A DNA stretch of 64,000 bases from Merluccius polli (GCA_030340625.1 JAOPHQ010001138.1:357501-421500), one strand, 5' to 3'; shown: positions 51,801 through 63,892, counted from the stretch's first letter. Program-made: numbers and translations. The notes: a model not told the origin generated them from the letters alone.

Positions 51801-54800
51801 TTGGGCACTTCGTATGCTATCTGCGTGGATACGCCGCCCATATCCAAGACACCCGCTGTTCTTTTTCTCACCAGCGCCTCCTGCTGGTCACCTCCTGGAA
51901 GCTGCACCTCTACTACAGCCTGGCCATCTGAAAGGATACAAGCAGTGAGCATGAACATCCAACCAGACATGAAACATCAGACAGGAAATCTAAATGATCG
52001 TCTTCCTGTCTTCAGAAGAAAACCATTTTACACTACAGACATGGTAAACCAAACAATGTGAAAAAAATAATTACCGTTGTGTACATGGTTAAACCTTCCG
52101 AGTACAAAGTTTATTCCAATCCATGCATAGACACCTGAAATGAAAAATGTTGTAAAAAAACATTGAGACAAAATTACTAATTTGAACATAATGAATATAA
52201 TGAATATTTAAAACCTCCTTGTGCTTAACCTCTTCATCCCGAGGACTTGTACCCGGGCCACCCCCCGCCCTCTCCAAAGCAAAGATGTTGCAAGGCATTT
52301 AAACATGTGAGAAAGCAGTCATGTGATACACCCCTAGAACCATTAGATTCACAACTTTTAGTCTATCGTAACCATTGTTAACTCAATTAAACACAATTCC
52401 AACCACAAATTAAATAATAAGCATGCAACAAGTTACCTACTTCATAAATGTGCACGTGCAAATGCACAGCAATAGCGACCTTTTTCACATAATGTTATCT
52501 ACACAAATGATTTATCATATGAAATCTGAGACTCATTTGAAGGCTTGACTCCAACAGTCCAAACCATATCACTCTGTGACTAAAACTCACAAACTAGGTC
52601 AAAAACCATCGAGAACAAACTTCACTTTTTCTAGTTACAACCACAAATTATGTCTTACCCTTGTTGTTTTTGTCATCAAAGTTGTGTTTGATCACATAAA
52701 ACCACCATAAACAGATAATCCAGTGTCTTTGCACCATTTTGAAACCTCACACGGTGTTTACAATCATGTATAGCATAGGAGCTGCAGTTTTTCTGGATAA
52801 AAAGCACTATAATGTTTACATTTCTCAACCGATTTCAATGAGTCATTTTTATATTCAAGGGTTTATGATCTATGTGGAGTATAAAACAAGTTTCTAAGAT
52901 TCTCTTGTTTTGCCTTCAATCAGAACACGTGGCCTTTATCACCATTTGGTGGCCGTATGGTACTGTTGTGATGGTTTGGTTTGGTGTCATTAAATTCTAT
53001 CCGCCCTGACCTTTAAATAGAGGGGTCAAATGCCAAAATTGAACAATGAATTCTTGAGATTGGCATTGATTTATTGTCTTTTAGAGACTCCGCCTAAACC
53101 TACCTCTACTAAAACCTATCTTTAATAGGCCTAGTGATAAAGAGGTTAAGAGAAGATTATTTCTGCACAAATCTGTGCAATTCCTAACAAAAACTGTATT
53201 CTGGTTGCTTACCTTCCTGCTTGCCGGAGATTACTTCCACGTGGGAATCGGAGAAGAGGAAGTTAAAGTGAACGGGAATGTCTGTCCGCAGATCCTCAAG
53301 AATAGCTTCTTGTTGACTAAAATAAAAAACAAATATACAATCAAAAATGTTGTGATATTGAGTTCACCAACACTAAGCTGCAAATTCACCGCCTCTGACT
53401 GTTTACAACCCTTGAATACTAGTAACAGGAGTTTGTTGTGGGACTCAAGTGGGCCGGGTGCACTGTACCTTTCTGGGAGAATCCTCATTCCAGCTGTGCA
53501 CAGAATGTACAAGGGGGTCTCTTGGTGCTTATTCTTGGGGATGTGTTGGGCTGCAAAGCTCAGCAGAGGGTAGATGTAATCGCTGGACTTCTCTGGTGTT
53601 TTGGCCAATTCAGAGATTCCTAAAAGCAAAGAGGTAAAACGTGAGAGTTGTCCGCTGCACAACAATGTTACTGTGCGGTTACACCAAAAGATTCATGAGC
53701 AGCAAAAGCGGCTGGCAGCCATTCATTTTCAATGAGAGCTGGCGACGAGGAGTGACAATCACCATAGAGGCAGTGAGCTGTGCCATGTCTGTGTCCAGAG
53801 CGACGAGGGATAAAGTTTAAATAAATTTAAGTTTGTGCAAATTAGTGGTGTCTTCGTTAATGTCTCCGGTTTCCCGGAGCTATAATTTGTCTATCAGGAC
53901 ACAAACATAAACGCAAACACAAACGTGATCTTCATTCCCGTTTGTTGTGTGTACTGACGGAAGAGCGAAGAACCAGGTAAAATTCCTTGTGTGTGGAAAC
54001 ATACTAGGCAAACGATGTGATTCTGATTCAATTATTAGATTAGATTCAGCTTTGATTCCAATAATGTTGCCATGCGTACCATAGCCAGAAATCAATTGTT
54101 TGGAAATATGATTTGCTTACAAAATAATAAAGGTAGGAAACGTAGAAAATAGTTTATTTGATCATGCTTTCTGGGCTGCCGAGAGCTTCTACTACAAACT
54201 TGATATTGGGCACAACCGAACGTGGTGACTGCAGCGCTGCCTGAACGAGCCACCTCCTGGCGACAGCTGGCAGCGAGCAGCCAGTGGTCAGAGCGCCCAC
54301 AGCCGCAAAGGCATCTTTTGGTGTGAGCGCGAAGTTAATATCACGCACCCAGGTTCAACGAAAACCATTGTTCAATCCAGATATGAATTAACCAGTTAAC
54401 GCTTCTATAATAAGCGAGTTGCAGCAGTAAGATACATTTTCTGGCTAGGGTAGATCATGGTCATAAACCTCCAAATACAATATTCTCAACAATTATACAA
54501 TGATGAAAAGGTGTCATATGGTTATCACAAATATTCAGAAAAGGTTGAATAGAACAAAAGAAGTGTGTTGGACTGGCTCTGGCTACATTTGAAGTTGAGT
54601 GTGTAGGACTTGCCTGGCTTTATCTTCATAACAACTGGTTTGCGATGCTGATCCCTCATTTGCCTGATGTCTAGAAGTTCATGAGGGTTTCCATTGTGGC
54701 GGGGCCAGCAGTAAACAAACACCCTGGAGCCACTGCTACCACAGTCCACCACCAGGCCGTAGTTCAAGTTGGGGTTGCTGGTGTCGGTCGCCTCAACATT

Positions 54801-55206
54801 CGTCACTCGAGCCAAGTGTCTTCAAAGGACAAAAATATGTTACCGGCTTCAGTAAAACAATAAAGATATGGAAAGCGTTGCTGAGTTGAATCAGGTTTAC
54901 CTGTGGAAGTGACTTTCCTCTTTAGTCCAACTGGCATGTCCCTTTCCAATAAAAAACAGCAAGTACAGAAGTCCCACCAGGCATACAACTAGGCCAATGA
55001 GGAGCAGCTGTCTGAAGGAGGGCTGTAAGATGCGTGGAAGAACCTGGGATGAAAGACTGAAATGCCAGGAGGCTGGGAATAGGCAGGAGATGCTGATCCT
55101 GTCAAAAAGATGTTTTCAGTCAAGGAGAGCTACATCTATACAGAGTATGTGCATCAATCTGACAGTCATACACCTGGGAGTGACCTCATCATACCCACCT
55201 TCCCAT
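48866..55206 (-). CDS. entpd4: Ectonucleoside triphosphate diphosphohydrolase 4 (Golgi/lysosomal UDPase), 620 aa
   Basis: Twelve coding exons on the minus strand: 55206-55199, 55098-54901, 54819-54614, 53619-53469, 53316-53213, 52134-52075, 51927-51773, 51296-51130, 50816-50492, 49998-49913, 49409-49248 and 49106-48866. All join in frame. The enzyme hydrolyses nucleoside di- and triphosphates such as UDP in the Golgi or lysosomal lumen. Seen in the sequence are an N-terminal membrane anchor (about residues 33-53) and apyrase motifs VVDCGSSGSRVFVY (92-105), LCTAGMRIL and LDMGGVSTQIAYEVP. Also present are FLGFGG, LRGTGDFDRC and GFSEFYYC, and a C-terminal membrane segment (CFLVVLLSILLYLL) followed by LRRIHRR. 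This two-anchor plan is that of ENTPD4/ENTPD7. The 8p21-type synteny favours ENTPD4. Exon 1 codes only for Met-Gly and part of Arg. The intron after exon 3 starts with GC rather than GT. Confidence 0.93.
49526..49710. repeat. Dispersed repeat, copy B (entpd4 intron 10)
   Basis: This is a longer copy of the repeat at 43224-43370, in the same orientation relative to the plus strand. It contains gttgccaagcaacacaggct, an extra ggtcacacgtgtgtgaggct-type segment and agccaatcaaaatcaagg. Confidence 0.75.
53671..54334. mobile_element. PIF/Harbinger-like MITE in entpd4 intron 3
   Basis: The left end ctgtgcggttacaccaaaag and the complement of the right end, cttcgcgctcacaccaaaag, align as imperfect inverted repeats. 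They are flanked on both sides by TTA (53668-53670 and 54335-54337). A TTA/TAA target duplication is the hallmark of PIF/Harbinger elements. The 664-bp body has no transposase frame. The ends are imperfect, so it is an old copy. Confidence 0.65.
54612..54613 (-). other. GC 5' splice site in entpd4
   Basis: On the minus strand the exon 3 boundary reads AAGCCAG/GCAAGT. The reading frame requires the break here: Lys-Pro-Gly continues into Ile-Ser-Glu-Leu of exon 4 (acceptor cttttag/GAATC). A GT is not available in register, so this is a GC-AG intron with an otherwise strong donor consensus. Confidence 0.85.
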
Positions 55207-56495
55207 GGCGACGGGTTGTTGTATTAGCTAACATATGAAGATATTGGAGCAGTTGACGACAGATGCGAGTGTTGACCCGGTCCAGATAACCTTTTCGTTT
55301 TCTTCATCGCAAACCATGATCCGGACCTAGTGATAACGACAAGTCGGTCAATATAGTCTCATGTCTTCGGGAGCTGGAGAGATTGAACTCAAAACTATGT
55401 GGAAAGCATTGGTGTCATATCGTCATGCATATAAACATGAACTACTTGATCGGCTAAGTGTGCTAACTAGCTACGGCGAAAAAATACTGAAAATAATGAC
55501 ACGTGGAACCAACAGCTTTTTAAGAATAAACGAGGCTCGTGTATTTCACATAACGTTATCTTAAACTGTTTGTATCTTTCTTTGCCTTAGTGGAGTAACC
55601 GTAACATTAGGTTTACCTAGGCTGCCAGATGCTAGCCGCTGGCTCCGTTAGCCTGCTGCTGCTGCTCCGTCGCACGGTCGCAGGTCTCCGCTGAGTGACG
55701 TGGCGCAGGGAGGCGCGGGGTGCGCTCGGTTTGCAGCTCAGCGTCGGCCGGAACAGGTGCGTCCCGCACGGTGTCCTGTCTCCTGGTCCACATGGGCCTC
55801 CTTCCCAACAGGTTGGCCTCATGTTCATCGTCAGCAGTATTCACGTTTTCTGAATGATGTGTTGTGAAAATAGAAGTACTCAGGAAACTATAAATAAAAG
55901 TGCAGTACGAATGTTAAAAGTAGTTCTCTGATGGAAAACATTTCAGTAAAAGGTTCAACAGTAAGTTTTACACACAAGTGTTTAAAATATGTTTTATTTT
56001 CTCAGTATGCAGTTAAAACATCATTTGGCATGAAGATGTAACTTTATTTTAAGGTATTTCTGTAGTTGTGAAGGCCACTTACAATACAAAAGGACTGTGT
56101 TTACATTATTGCAAAATTGTCAAAGAAAATGTTGATGCTTTTAATTAAATGTTTTTTTCTATTTTTAGGCATGGATGAAGGGAACTCCTTGTCCATGCTG
56201 AAAAAGCAGGTTTGCTATTCAAAACAAATCATTTAAAATGACCATGATGGAATAACACCACAGTAAGTTCAGTTATCAAAGTGCTACAGTGTTTTTTGTT
56301 ACACTTAAAGATATTCAAAGACTTAACATCCATTTAACAGTGAATTTGAGTTTAGCGTTGTGTGATTCCATTTTTTGAAGAATCTGAAATGGCATCCATA
56401 TGGAGAATAATATAATTGTTTTACAGTTCATTGAGAGACTCTTCGAGAACACTTCCAAGTTTCTTTCCAGATTTTGCATGTTTCCATTTGGGTCA
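55207..56495. other. entpd4-chmp7 spacer
   Basis: The entpd4 5' UTR and promoter should lie here. A CpG-rich patch at about 55600-55850 is the best promoter candidate, about 0.45-0.65 kb upstream of the start codon. This implies an untranslated first segment or exon. The rest, to 56495, is AT-rich and includes the short chmp7 3' UTR. No further gene is seen. Confidence 0.5.
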
Positions 56496-59376
56496 TCACA
56501 GCGCCGGCTCAAGCGTCTTCCTGGGGGAAGTATTTTTTTTCGGTCCAAATTCTAAAGAGAACGAGAGATGGATGACATACACATTACAACTGAACAGCAG
56601 GGTGCGAGTTAAGGGGGAGCAGGGGGGGCCATGGCTCCCCTAGTGGCCACCTGAGCTCCCCTGGAAACATAGTTTGTGAAATTTTGGGGGAGCTCTAAAA
56701 TATTGATATGATTGCCAAATAAATGATATTTTGGCCATGGTTTTCCCTCAAAGATGTAAAATAAGAGAAATAAAATTGTATTTTGAGTTCATGATTCATG
56801 AAAAAAGTGTTGCCTGCTTGCGCGAGGCGCTTGAAGCGTGGCGGGAGCGCTGCAGCTCCACCCACTACTGTACGTGGCGTTGCGTCTCTCCAGGCGGTGA
56901 GAGGGTTGTGTTGTGCTATAGTCTGTGCTGTATGCTGTATTGTAAATAATAGGCTACTGCCATATTGTTCACGGTTGGTGCCGCTGGCTGCTCTTATCGC
57001 GTGTGTTTGGCTCTGTGTACAGCCTTATAGGCTATAGCCTGATTGTGAAACAATGTAAGTTGTTGAGTAATTCTAAGTTGATTCAATTAAAAAGTCAAAA
57101 GACACATCATTGGTGGTCCGTGGATTATTTACTATCAAGTTCATTGAAGTTTCCGTAGCCCATTCGGGAAATCTGTTGACATGAACATGATCCATCGGGG
57201 TGTTTCATGTAAATATTGTACATAGACCTATGGCACCACCCGTGTGCAATGGATTTTCTCTTCATAATAGGCCTATGCCTATGCTCTTGCTATTAATGAC
57301 AGGATCAGCATTTAAAATTTGCCCCCCCCTCCAAAAACAAAAACAAAAACAAACAAAAAATCGCCCGTACCCGCCCCCGGCTCCCCCGGAGACCGTGGTA
57401 TAATTCGCACACTGCTGAACAGTACAGTACAGCTTCATGCAGAGCAAATTCAAGGAAAGGGACAAGCAACAAACCTAAATCTTTTGTGATGTCGAAGGTG
57501 TTATTGGGTACGTTGGGCAAGGAACTCAGCAGGGTGCCTCTTCCTTGGCCCAGCTCCCTGGCAGGTACTAGGGGGGTGGACGGTACCACGGGTAGGGTAT
57601 CTGTGCCATCAGTCTTGGTGTCAGTGTCCAACATCAAAGCTTTGAGTTCTTCCTCTAACTCGTCCATGGTTTCGTCTGCCAAAACATATTTGTGTTAAAT
57701 ATCTCAAATTACTCACCGAACAGCAGAAATTAGACAATATATTTTATATGTATAGAAATTACTAAATAACCGTGCACCTGAATTGGCCACACCAGCTATA
57801 GTCTGGTTCACTTCATCTTGAACATCGCACAACTGGTAAAAGACAGAACACAAATGTAAGTATGGCATTACAAATGGAAACAGAAGGACAAAAACAAATC
57901 ACTCAAGTATTATAGCTACCTCCTGGATTTGATCCACAAGGCTCTCTGCACCTTCAACTGTTATGTCTTTTAATCCAAGTCGCAGGGCTGCCACCCCAGT
58001 TTGATATGCCTGCATAACCTAGAAGCCAGCAGCACAGTTACATGCACAGACATCAGCACAGAGGCATATACAGATAAAAGTACAGTGATTTACACAGCTA
58101 TGTTAAGCTGCTGAACGCTGAAGCTGGTTTCGTAGAGGGGAATACCCGGCCATTCAATAGTTCAATAGGTTATAACATAACATTAACATTGTTATTAACC
58201 TTCCGGTGCTTACCAGTTTATCCGTCTGTGATTGAGCGATCCTGTCCAATATTCCTCGAATGGTCTCAAGTTGGGCAAACAAGTTGTCTGCTCTCTTTTC
58301 AACCCTCTTGCGTCCCCTCAGACACCTCAGGGCCTATGAAACACAAGGCATTTTATGACCAGGGAAGGAGGAAAAAGAATTACCTGGGCAACTCTTTATC
58401 AAGAGTTTGTAGAATAAGTTCTAAGTCCTATCGTACACATTAAATGTAGAAAGTCCATACCCACGATAAAATTTGGGATTAATTAAGCGTTCTTATGCTT
58501 GTTGCACGCACACCGGTGGCACAATTTCCTGTGATAAATACTGGCCGTTGTAAATCCTCATGTTCATGCCTGCTTAGTTCATTACTGTACATTTATGCCC
58601 ATAAATTACCATATATGGTCACAAAACATCCCTTTGAACGAAAAGGGAAATGTGTGAATGAATATTACAAAATGGAAATAAGATAAAATTGATGGAATGG
58701 AAGTGAATGGTAAAATCCAAAGAATAAATAAATAAATACATACATACATGTATCACAGAGTGAGATATATGTTCTTGTGACAGAAGTGTAGAGGACACTT
58801 CTTGGTATACTATACATCCATACAGTGTATGGAAACAAATTGAATGTACTGTGTGCATAACGTGATGATACCGCCAAGGACTGCAGGCTTTGCGAGGGCT
58901 GGGAAACTCCTGCTATATCAACTAACTCTCTCTGAGATGTTCTGGAAGCCAAAAACCTGAGAGGACTTGGACACCGCCAAAAAGTTGGTGCGTTGTCTGA
59001 ATACACGCTCCCTTCTTCTTATGCAGCCCACAGCCCCCCCAACGTCTAACAACGCTAGATTTGACACGCACACCTCTTGCAGCTGCCGTCATTTTATACA
59101 ATTTTGTGACATGACTTCAATTAGTAATACGCAGCATAGCCAAATTATCTGATTAATGGGCAATTATCAATATGACTTGATACAATTATTGTATAGGCCT
59201 ACTTAAGGTGTAGGATCGATTGTATCATTAAAAATCACGTTACGTCCCGGGTGGAAATTGTATTTGTACAAGTTGGTCGAAAGCTTCAACTGGTCATGTT
59301 TGCAATTATCTATCTATCTGGTGAATTTCCTAAGCTTGCTGTGTTGTTGCGCCACAGCAAGCTTTCTCCCAATTAT

Positions 59377-59417
<41 letters not shown>

Positions 59418-61056
59418 ATATATGGGTTTAGAGAGATTGTCATGTGAAACCTGAGATTTCTTCTTGTCCTGCAGCAGCACCCTCGCTTCCTCTCTGCAAC
59501 TGCATATAAATCACACATCCTGGAGGTTACAGATGAGCAACTGACAATGTGATTCAACCCACCATGCTAACAGTCTGACCCCAGCAATAAGCCCAGCAGC
59601 TGCTTTAATGGAGTAGTATGGTTAATTGATACCACAGAGCAGTTGTTTTGAGGCTGTGCACTGACGTGGTCACATAGAGGAAAAGGATCCCTAATCCATT
59701 TTCTAAACAGTTTCTTAAAATATTGCTTTTCTGCAGAGCTTTCCATTATCCTTTTCCCTCAGCACCCACTCTCTCATAACAGCGGTGCAGTGCTTATTAT
59801 ATTCCATCCATACAGCAAGAAAACGGCTCAAAGCCATACCTTATGATATAGGATTCAAAAACCAGGTACGTCACCAAGACTATTCTCGCATAGAATAGCA
59901 TCACAATTAAAGATAAACAAATCAACATCTTTTTGGGCCACTTTGTAAGTTGAACGTATATTTGTACGTATAATGTATATTTGAGTTGACATACTTGTCT
60001 GCCTCAAGGCCGAGCGCTTTAATCCGTTCATCTAGCAGTCGCTCACTGCGTTGCAGCTGGTAGACGCCTACGTCCACGTCGCTGACGGGGGAGACCCGAT
60101 GCTGCCCAGGCTGAGAAAACTTCACTATCTGTCAGGATGGAAGGCAAACAAGGAAAACAGTCACAACTCAAGTCAGTTGTCACACTGCATTAACTTTTAT
60201 TTTTAACACACACACACTCTTTGCCCTGCCAATAACCCTCACCTTCTCACCCTCATGCAATGAAACTATACACTTCTTCTCCCTCTGCAACTGCAGGAGA
60301 GCCATGCACAGGGTGCTCTCTTCAGGGCACACATCAGAGGAGAGCTCACTGAGCTCCTGGAAGGCCAGGAGGGAGCGGCTGGAGACCTCACTGCCCCTGT
60401 ACGCCTCCAGCAACGCCGCCGCCTTTTCCTGCAAGATGGAGCCTGTTGCATTATCCACAGTGTGGTACACACACACACACACACACTTACATGTTGTTCG
60501 GAGTAAGTTCACTCCACTTCAAGTCAACCTACCTTTACTAGGTCTATGACCACAAAAGACTCGTCCTGTGACACCCGGCTGCTCCCTAGAAGAGTGGAGA
60601 TGGTCCACTTCAGGGGCTTCACCACCAACAAGCCCACACCCCAGGACAGCCAGCCAGAGTCCACGTTGGCAGCAAACTCGGACTCCCTCTGCAGCTTCCC
60701 ACACCTGGTGGGAAGAGGTGAAACACAGGCAATGAGAGAAACCGCGCTGAGCATTGAATGCTCTCAGTGTCACCGTGACTGCGTGGGGGTTACCTGGCCA
60801 TGCACTGGACCACGGTGCTGAGGCCCAGCGGCTGCGTCCCCTTCCTCCGGAACAGCGAGCTGAGCTCCCCCAGGCTGAGGCTCACGGCGCCCCGCTGCCT
60901 GCAGCTCCGCACGACCAGGGAGGACCAGAAGTCCAGCTTGCTGTCCCAGTCCGTCGTGTTCACGTCCCGGTTGTCCTTGAAGTCGGAGAACAGGAAATTC
61001 ATCCGCTCGTCGTCCTCCCAGTCGTCCGGAAAAGTTGGTTTTATTTTGTTAGCCAT
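56496..61056 (-). CDS. chmp7: Charged multivesicular body protein 7 (CHMP7), 444 aa
   Basis: Ten coding exons on the minus strand: 61056-60794, 60704-60533, 60428-60243, 60128-59995, 59499-59451, 58333-58214, 58018-57920, 57832-57778, 57675-57475 and 56551-56496. All have GT-AG borders and continuous frame. CHMP7 is an ESCRT-II/ESCRT-III hybrid that binds LEM2 at the inner nuclear membrane and recruits CHMP4 during nuclear-envelope resealing (family knowledge). The N-terminal half has the winged-helix type region (FPDDWEDDERMNFLFSDFK, then WLSWGVGLLVVKPLKW, the membrane-binding part). The C-terminal half is the Snf7 helical core (VSPVSDVDVGVYQLQRSE onward, including GILDRIAQSQTDKL), ending in an acidic DELEEELKAL motif. 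The tail SPRKTLEPAL is encoded by a small last exon separated by an intron with a transposon insertion. Length is close to the human 453 aa. Confidence 0.94.
56598..57414. mobile_element. hAT-type non-autonomous element in the last chmp7 intron
   Basis: The ends are cagggtgcgagtta and, on the other strand, cagtgtgcgaattata. They are flanked by an exact 8-bp duplication, ctgaacag, at 56590-56597 and 57415-57422. CAG-initial ends with an 8-bp duplication are diagnostic of hAT elements. The 817-bp body has G/C-rich subterminal sequence and no transposase gene. Confidence 0.88.
59380..59415. repeat. (GT)n microsatellite in a chmp7 intron
   Basis: About 17 GT units, roughly 35 bp from the 49-bp chmp7 exon 5. 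Confidence 0.95.
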
Positions 61057-61470
61057 TTTTTTTCCTTTCTTTTAAACCAGTACTTCCAAAACGGTGGTGT
61101 TGTCGCCTAAGCCATGTAACTATGAGGAGCTAACGGGGATGGGAGACAGTCTTGGCTGATTTCAGTGCTGGTTAAATATGAATTGCGACAGTGAAAACAA
61201 CACGTCGATTTTAAAATACTTTACAAGTCAAACTCAAGTCGACTGGCAACTGAATCACCATTACGGAGACCCTTGGCACGTCGTGGCAACACACCCACTA
61301 GTCGCTCTGACAAGTGTTAGCATAGCGCTAGCTAGGCTAAAACGTCAACAACGTCCAACGGCGTGCTGAGTTTGAAGCACGGGGACCGCGCGGGCGGGCG
61401 GAGCTTAACCCCCGACCCACCACGCAGGAACCACGTAGCTGTGTGGTGCTGCAAAACACGCGCACCCAAA

Positions 61471-61490
61471 GGTTTCGTTTTCGTTTCGCT
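61471..61490 (-). promoter_or_regulatory. Candidate interferon-stimulated response element
   Basis: The plus strand reads ggtttcgttttcgtttcgct. On the gene strand this gives three GAAA cores spaced by two or three bases (gcgaaacgaaaacgaaacc), the IRF/ISRE pattern. It is about 415 bp upstream of the chmp7 start codon. Function is inferred. Confidence 0.45.
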
Positions 61491-61953
61491 TTGAGACGAC
61501 ACGACAGCATGGTTTGTCTAGTGATGCCTGAGCACGGATGTAAGAAAGGACGTAAGAACGGCCACGTTATTTATTTATTTTTTTACACATTTTTTATTAA
61601 TTCTATGTAAAGAGTGTCCTAACAAATCTCATGAAGTTTGGTGTAAAGATAAACGTCAATCCAATTTATTCAAGTTTCCTGCATTTCTAAATATAAAGTG
61701 CTGATCATTTGAAATATTTTCATGGTTTTGTTAGGCTATGTAAAATAGCCTAAACTGTACACGGGACACGTGTCATGTTTGATGCTGAGACATGTGCGTG
61801 TTGAGGAACTTCTGGTCGTCATGCCAGGTAAGGATCTGTGTGTTTTTGAAGAGCGGTTCCTCATAACATACAATGGGAAAATAAGTATGTTTCTTACATT
61901 TTCTTTTACATTTAGTATTTTAGCAGACGCCTTTATCCAAAGCGTCTTACAAG

Positions 61954-62156
61954 CAGTGGCGGTCCTAGACCAGTTTTAATGGGGGGGGGGGGGGGGGGGG
62001 GGGGGGGCAGGTTGGGGCCGGCTTTTGTGTTAGAGGGGCACACCGTCATTTTATTATTGACGCAGACTCCTCGTTCGGGGGGGCCACAGGGGGGTCCGGA
62101 CTCAGAGTTACGGGGGCACTGGCCCCCGCTGGCCCCCCCCCCTAGAACCGCCACTG
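61954..62156. mobile_element. hAT MITE, 203 bp, nested in an older dispersed repeat
   Basis: The ends cagtggcggtcctaga and (complement of the right end) cagtggcggttctagg are near-identical inverted repeats. An exact 8-bp duplication, cttacaag, flanks them at 61946-61953 and 62157-62164. The interior is a G-run and C-rich sequence. The flanks read tttagcagacgcctttatcc and gcgtcttacaag, an interspersed sequence type common in fish, related to the fragment near 25425-25500. The MITE therefore inserted into an older repeat. Confidence 0.9.
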
Positions 62157-62663
62157 CTTACAAGTGAGGCTGAGAACAATAACAGAAAAATGGCATCCTG
62201 TAATTATTGATAAACACAAAGAGTATAGAAAATCACAATTAGTTTGTTGGATAACAAGTTAAGCATACTTTGGATTTCAGTTATTAAGCGGCATGCTGAT
62301 TGCTACACAGGTGGGCAAATGTATTTAAAGTATTTCAATCAGTATATAGCAATCCATTCAATGTGAATAGTTAATGCACATGCACACAATTTGTATATAG
62401 AGTATACAATAGCATAATAGTTGACAAAACAATTGATGATGATGCACAGTGATCTGACATACATGTATGTAATTAGTTGTCCAATATTATTGCATAAGAA
62501 TATAATTTTAAAAAAAACACTACAATTTGGTTAGTTATCTCATCTGTTGAGACGGTTTCAGTCAGATTGGCTCAGGCAAGTGGCAGCCCCTCTTCTCGGC
62601 ATGGCACATGTTTTTCAATGCTTGTTTCTACATATTTAGTTTGGCCTTCGATGTTCTGGACTT

Positions 62664-63892
62664 CTACTTGGCACTGAGGTCTACTAACAGGTGCTGGTAG
62701 GCCAGGGTGTTCCCTTTGAAGCTGGCGGCCAGCACAATGTCCTTGTTGTCCACGGAAACCAGGCTGAAGGCGCGGGGTGCTCTCATGTTGAGCTCCTGGA
62801 AGGGCTGGAAGCGCTGTGTGAGGTCGTCCCACAGGTACACCCTGGAGAAGGAGAAGTCGCTGCCCAGAAGGAGGTACTGGCGCAGGCCCACCGTGAAGGG
62901 ATACACCGCCATGGAGCCACGTGACGGCAGCGTCTGGATCTCCACGAAGCGCTGGCCCTCCCAGCGGAGGATCTTGGAGTCGCCGATGAAGCGTGTGAGG
63001 CACAGATAGAGCACCTTGCGCACCCAGAAGTGCTTCACCATCTGCACGTCGGCCAGCTCCGTGATCTGGGAGTAGAAGGTGAACTGCTTCTGGCTCCGGT
63101 TCCACTGGTAGACCACGGGTGGCTGCGAGGCGCTGGAGAGGATCAGGTGCTGCCGGCCGCTGCTGGTGTCCAGGAACTCGACGTGCGTGTCGCGGTGCCA
63201 GGGGTGGAGAGACTGGTGGGAGTAGAAGCCATTACTGTTCCAGCGGTAGATGCTGGTGGAGCCGGCCTTGGAGCTGTCAGCCACCACAAAGTACCATTCC
63301 TCGTCCAGCTGGAAGGTCTCAATGAAGTTGGGCTTCCTGACCCGCGTGGTGTCGATGTCTTGGATCTTCACAAAGCGCTGCGGGTCATCCGCCCATCTAA
63401 GAGAAATAAGAACTGATCATTACAGACAACAACAACAACAACAGTGTTGCTGTTATTAATAACCACTATGGTCCACAAAATAATTATACCCAATTAACGC
63501 TCCAGTAAAACCTTAGCAGTATTTCCATCGTTGCTTTTAAAAGTCTTACTTGTAAATATGAGAGCCTCCGAAAAGTTGGGCCACTACCATGTAGAGTGTG
63601 TTATTTATTACCACAGGTTTGCAGTAGACGGCAGAGCGGGCTATAAGAGAAACACAGACGTAACGTTAAAATCTATAGATTATGCATTAATCATACTCAT
63701 TTTACACACAAACCTATAGTAACTCACAGGTGATGTTGTGGAAATTCTTGAAGATCATCTCCACATGGTCCCAGATGTATAGTGTGCAGAAGCCTGAATC
63801 GGGCTGAGCAAAGACCACAAACTGATCCTCATTGAACTCATAGGACTCCACAGACACCGACTGGAAACGGAAGGTTTCATAAACCGCAAAAT
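62664..63892 (-). CDS. lgi3: Leucine-rich glioma-inactivated protein 3 (LGI3), 3' part; 5' end beyond the window
   Basis: Three exons on the minus strand, 63892-63728, 63640-63550 and 63396-62664 (stop TAG), encode about 328 C-terminal residues. They cover the EPTP beta-propeller repeats typical of LGI proteins, with repeated blocks such as QDIDTTRVRKPN, VVADSSKAGSTSIYRW, LTRFIGDSKILRW, LGSDFSFSRVYLWD and ending LLVDLSAK. LGI proteins are secreted and bind ADAM22-family receptors at synapses and in other tissues. The leucine-rich repeat half and signal peptide should lie past 64000. LGI2 is the close alternative. The neighbouring CHMP7/ENTPD4 block, and HPWHRDT and SRGSMAVYPF type residues, favour LGI3. 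Confidence 0.85.

Larger units (their letters stand above)
61057..62663. other. chmp7-lgi3 spacer
   Basis: Next to chmp7 is a GC-rich promoter-like stretch (about 61057-61500). An hAT MITE sits at 61954-62156. The final few hundred bases before 62664 are the lgi3 3' UTR. No additional gene is seen. Confidence 0.6.

Noticed and set aside
56731..57037. 72-79-aa plus-strand frames
   Set aside because: They lie wholly within the hAT element and have no transposase or other protein similarity that I can recognise.
62707..63416. Plus-strand frames of 100-128 aa opposite lgi3
   Set aside because: They are antisense shadows of the lgi3 last exon, which has clear EPTP-repeat coding sequence.
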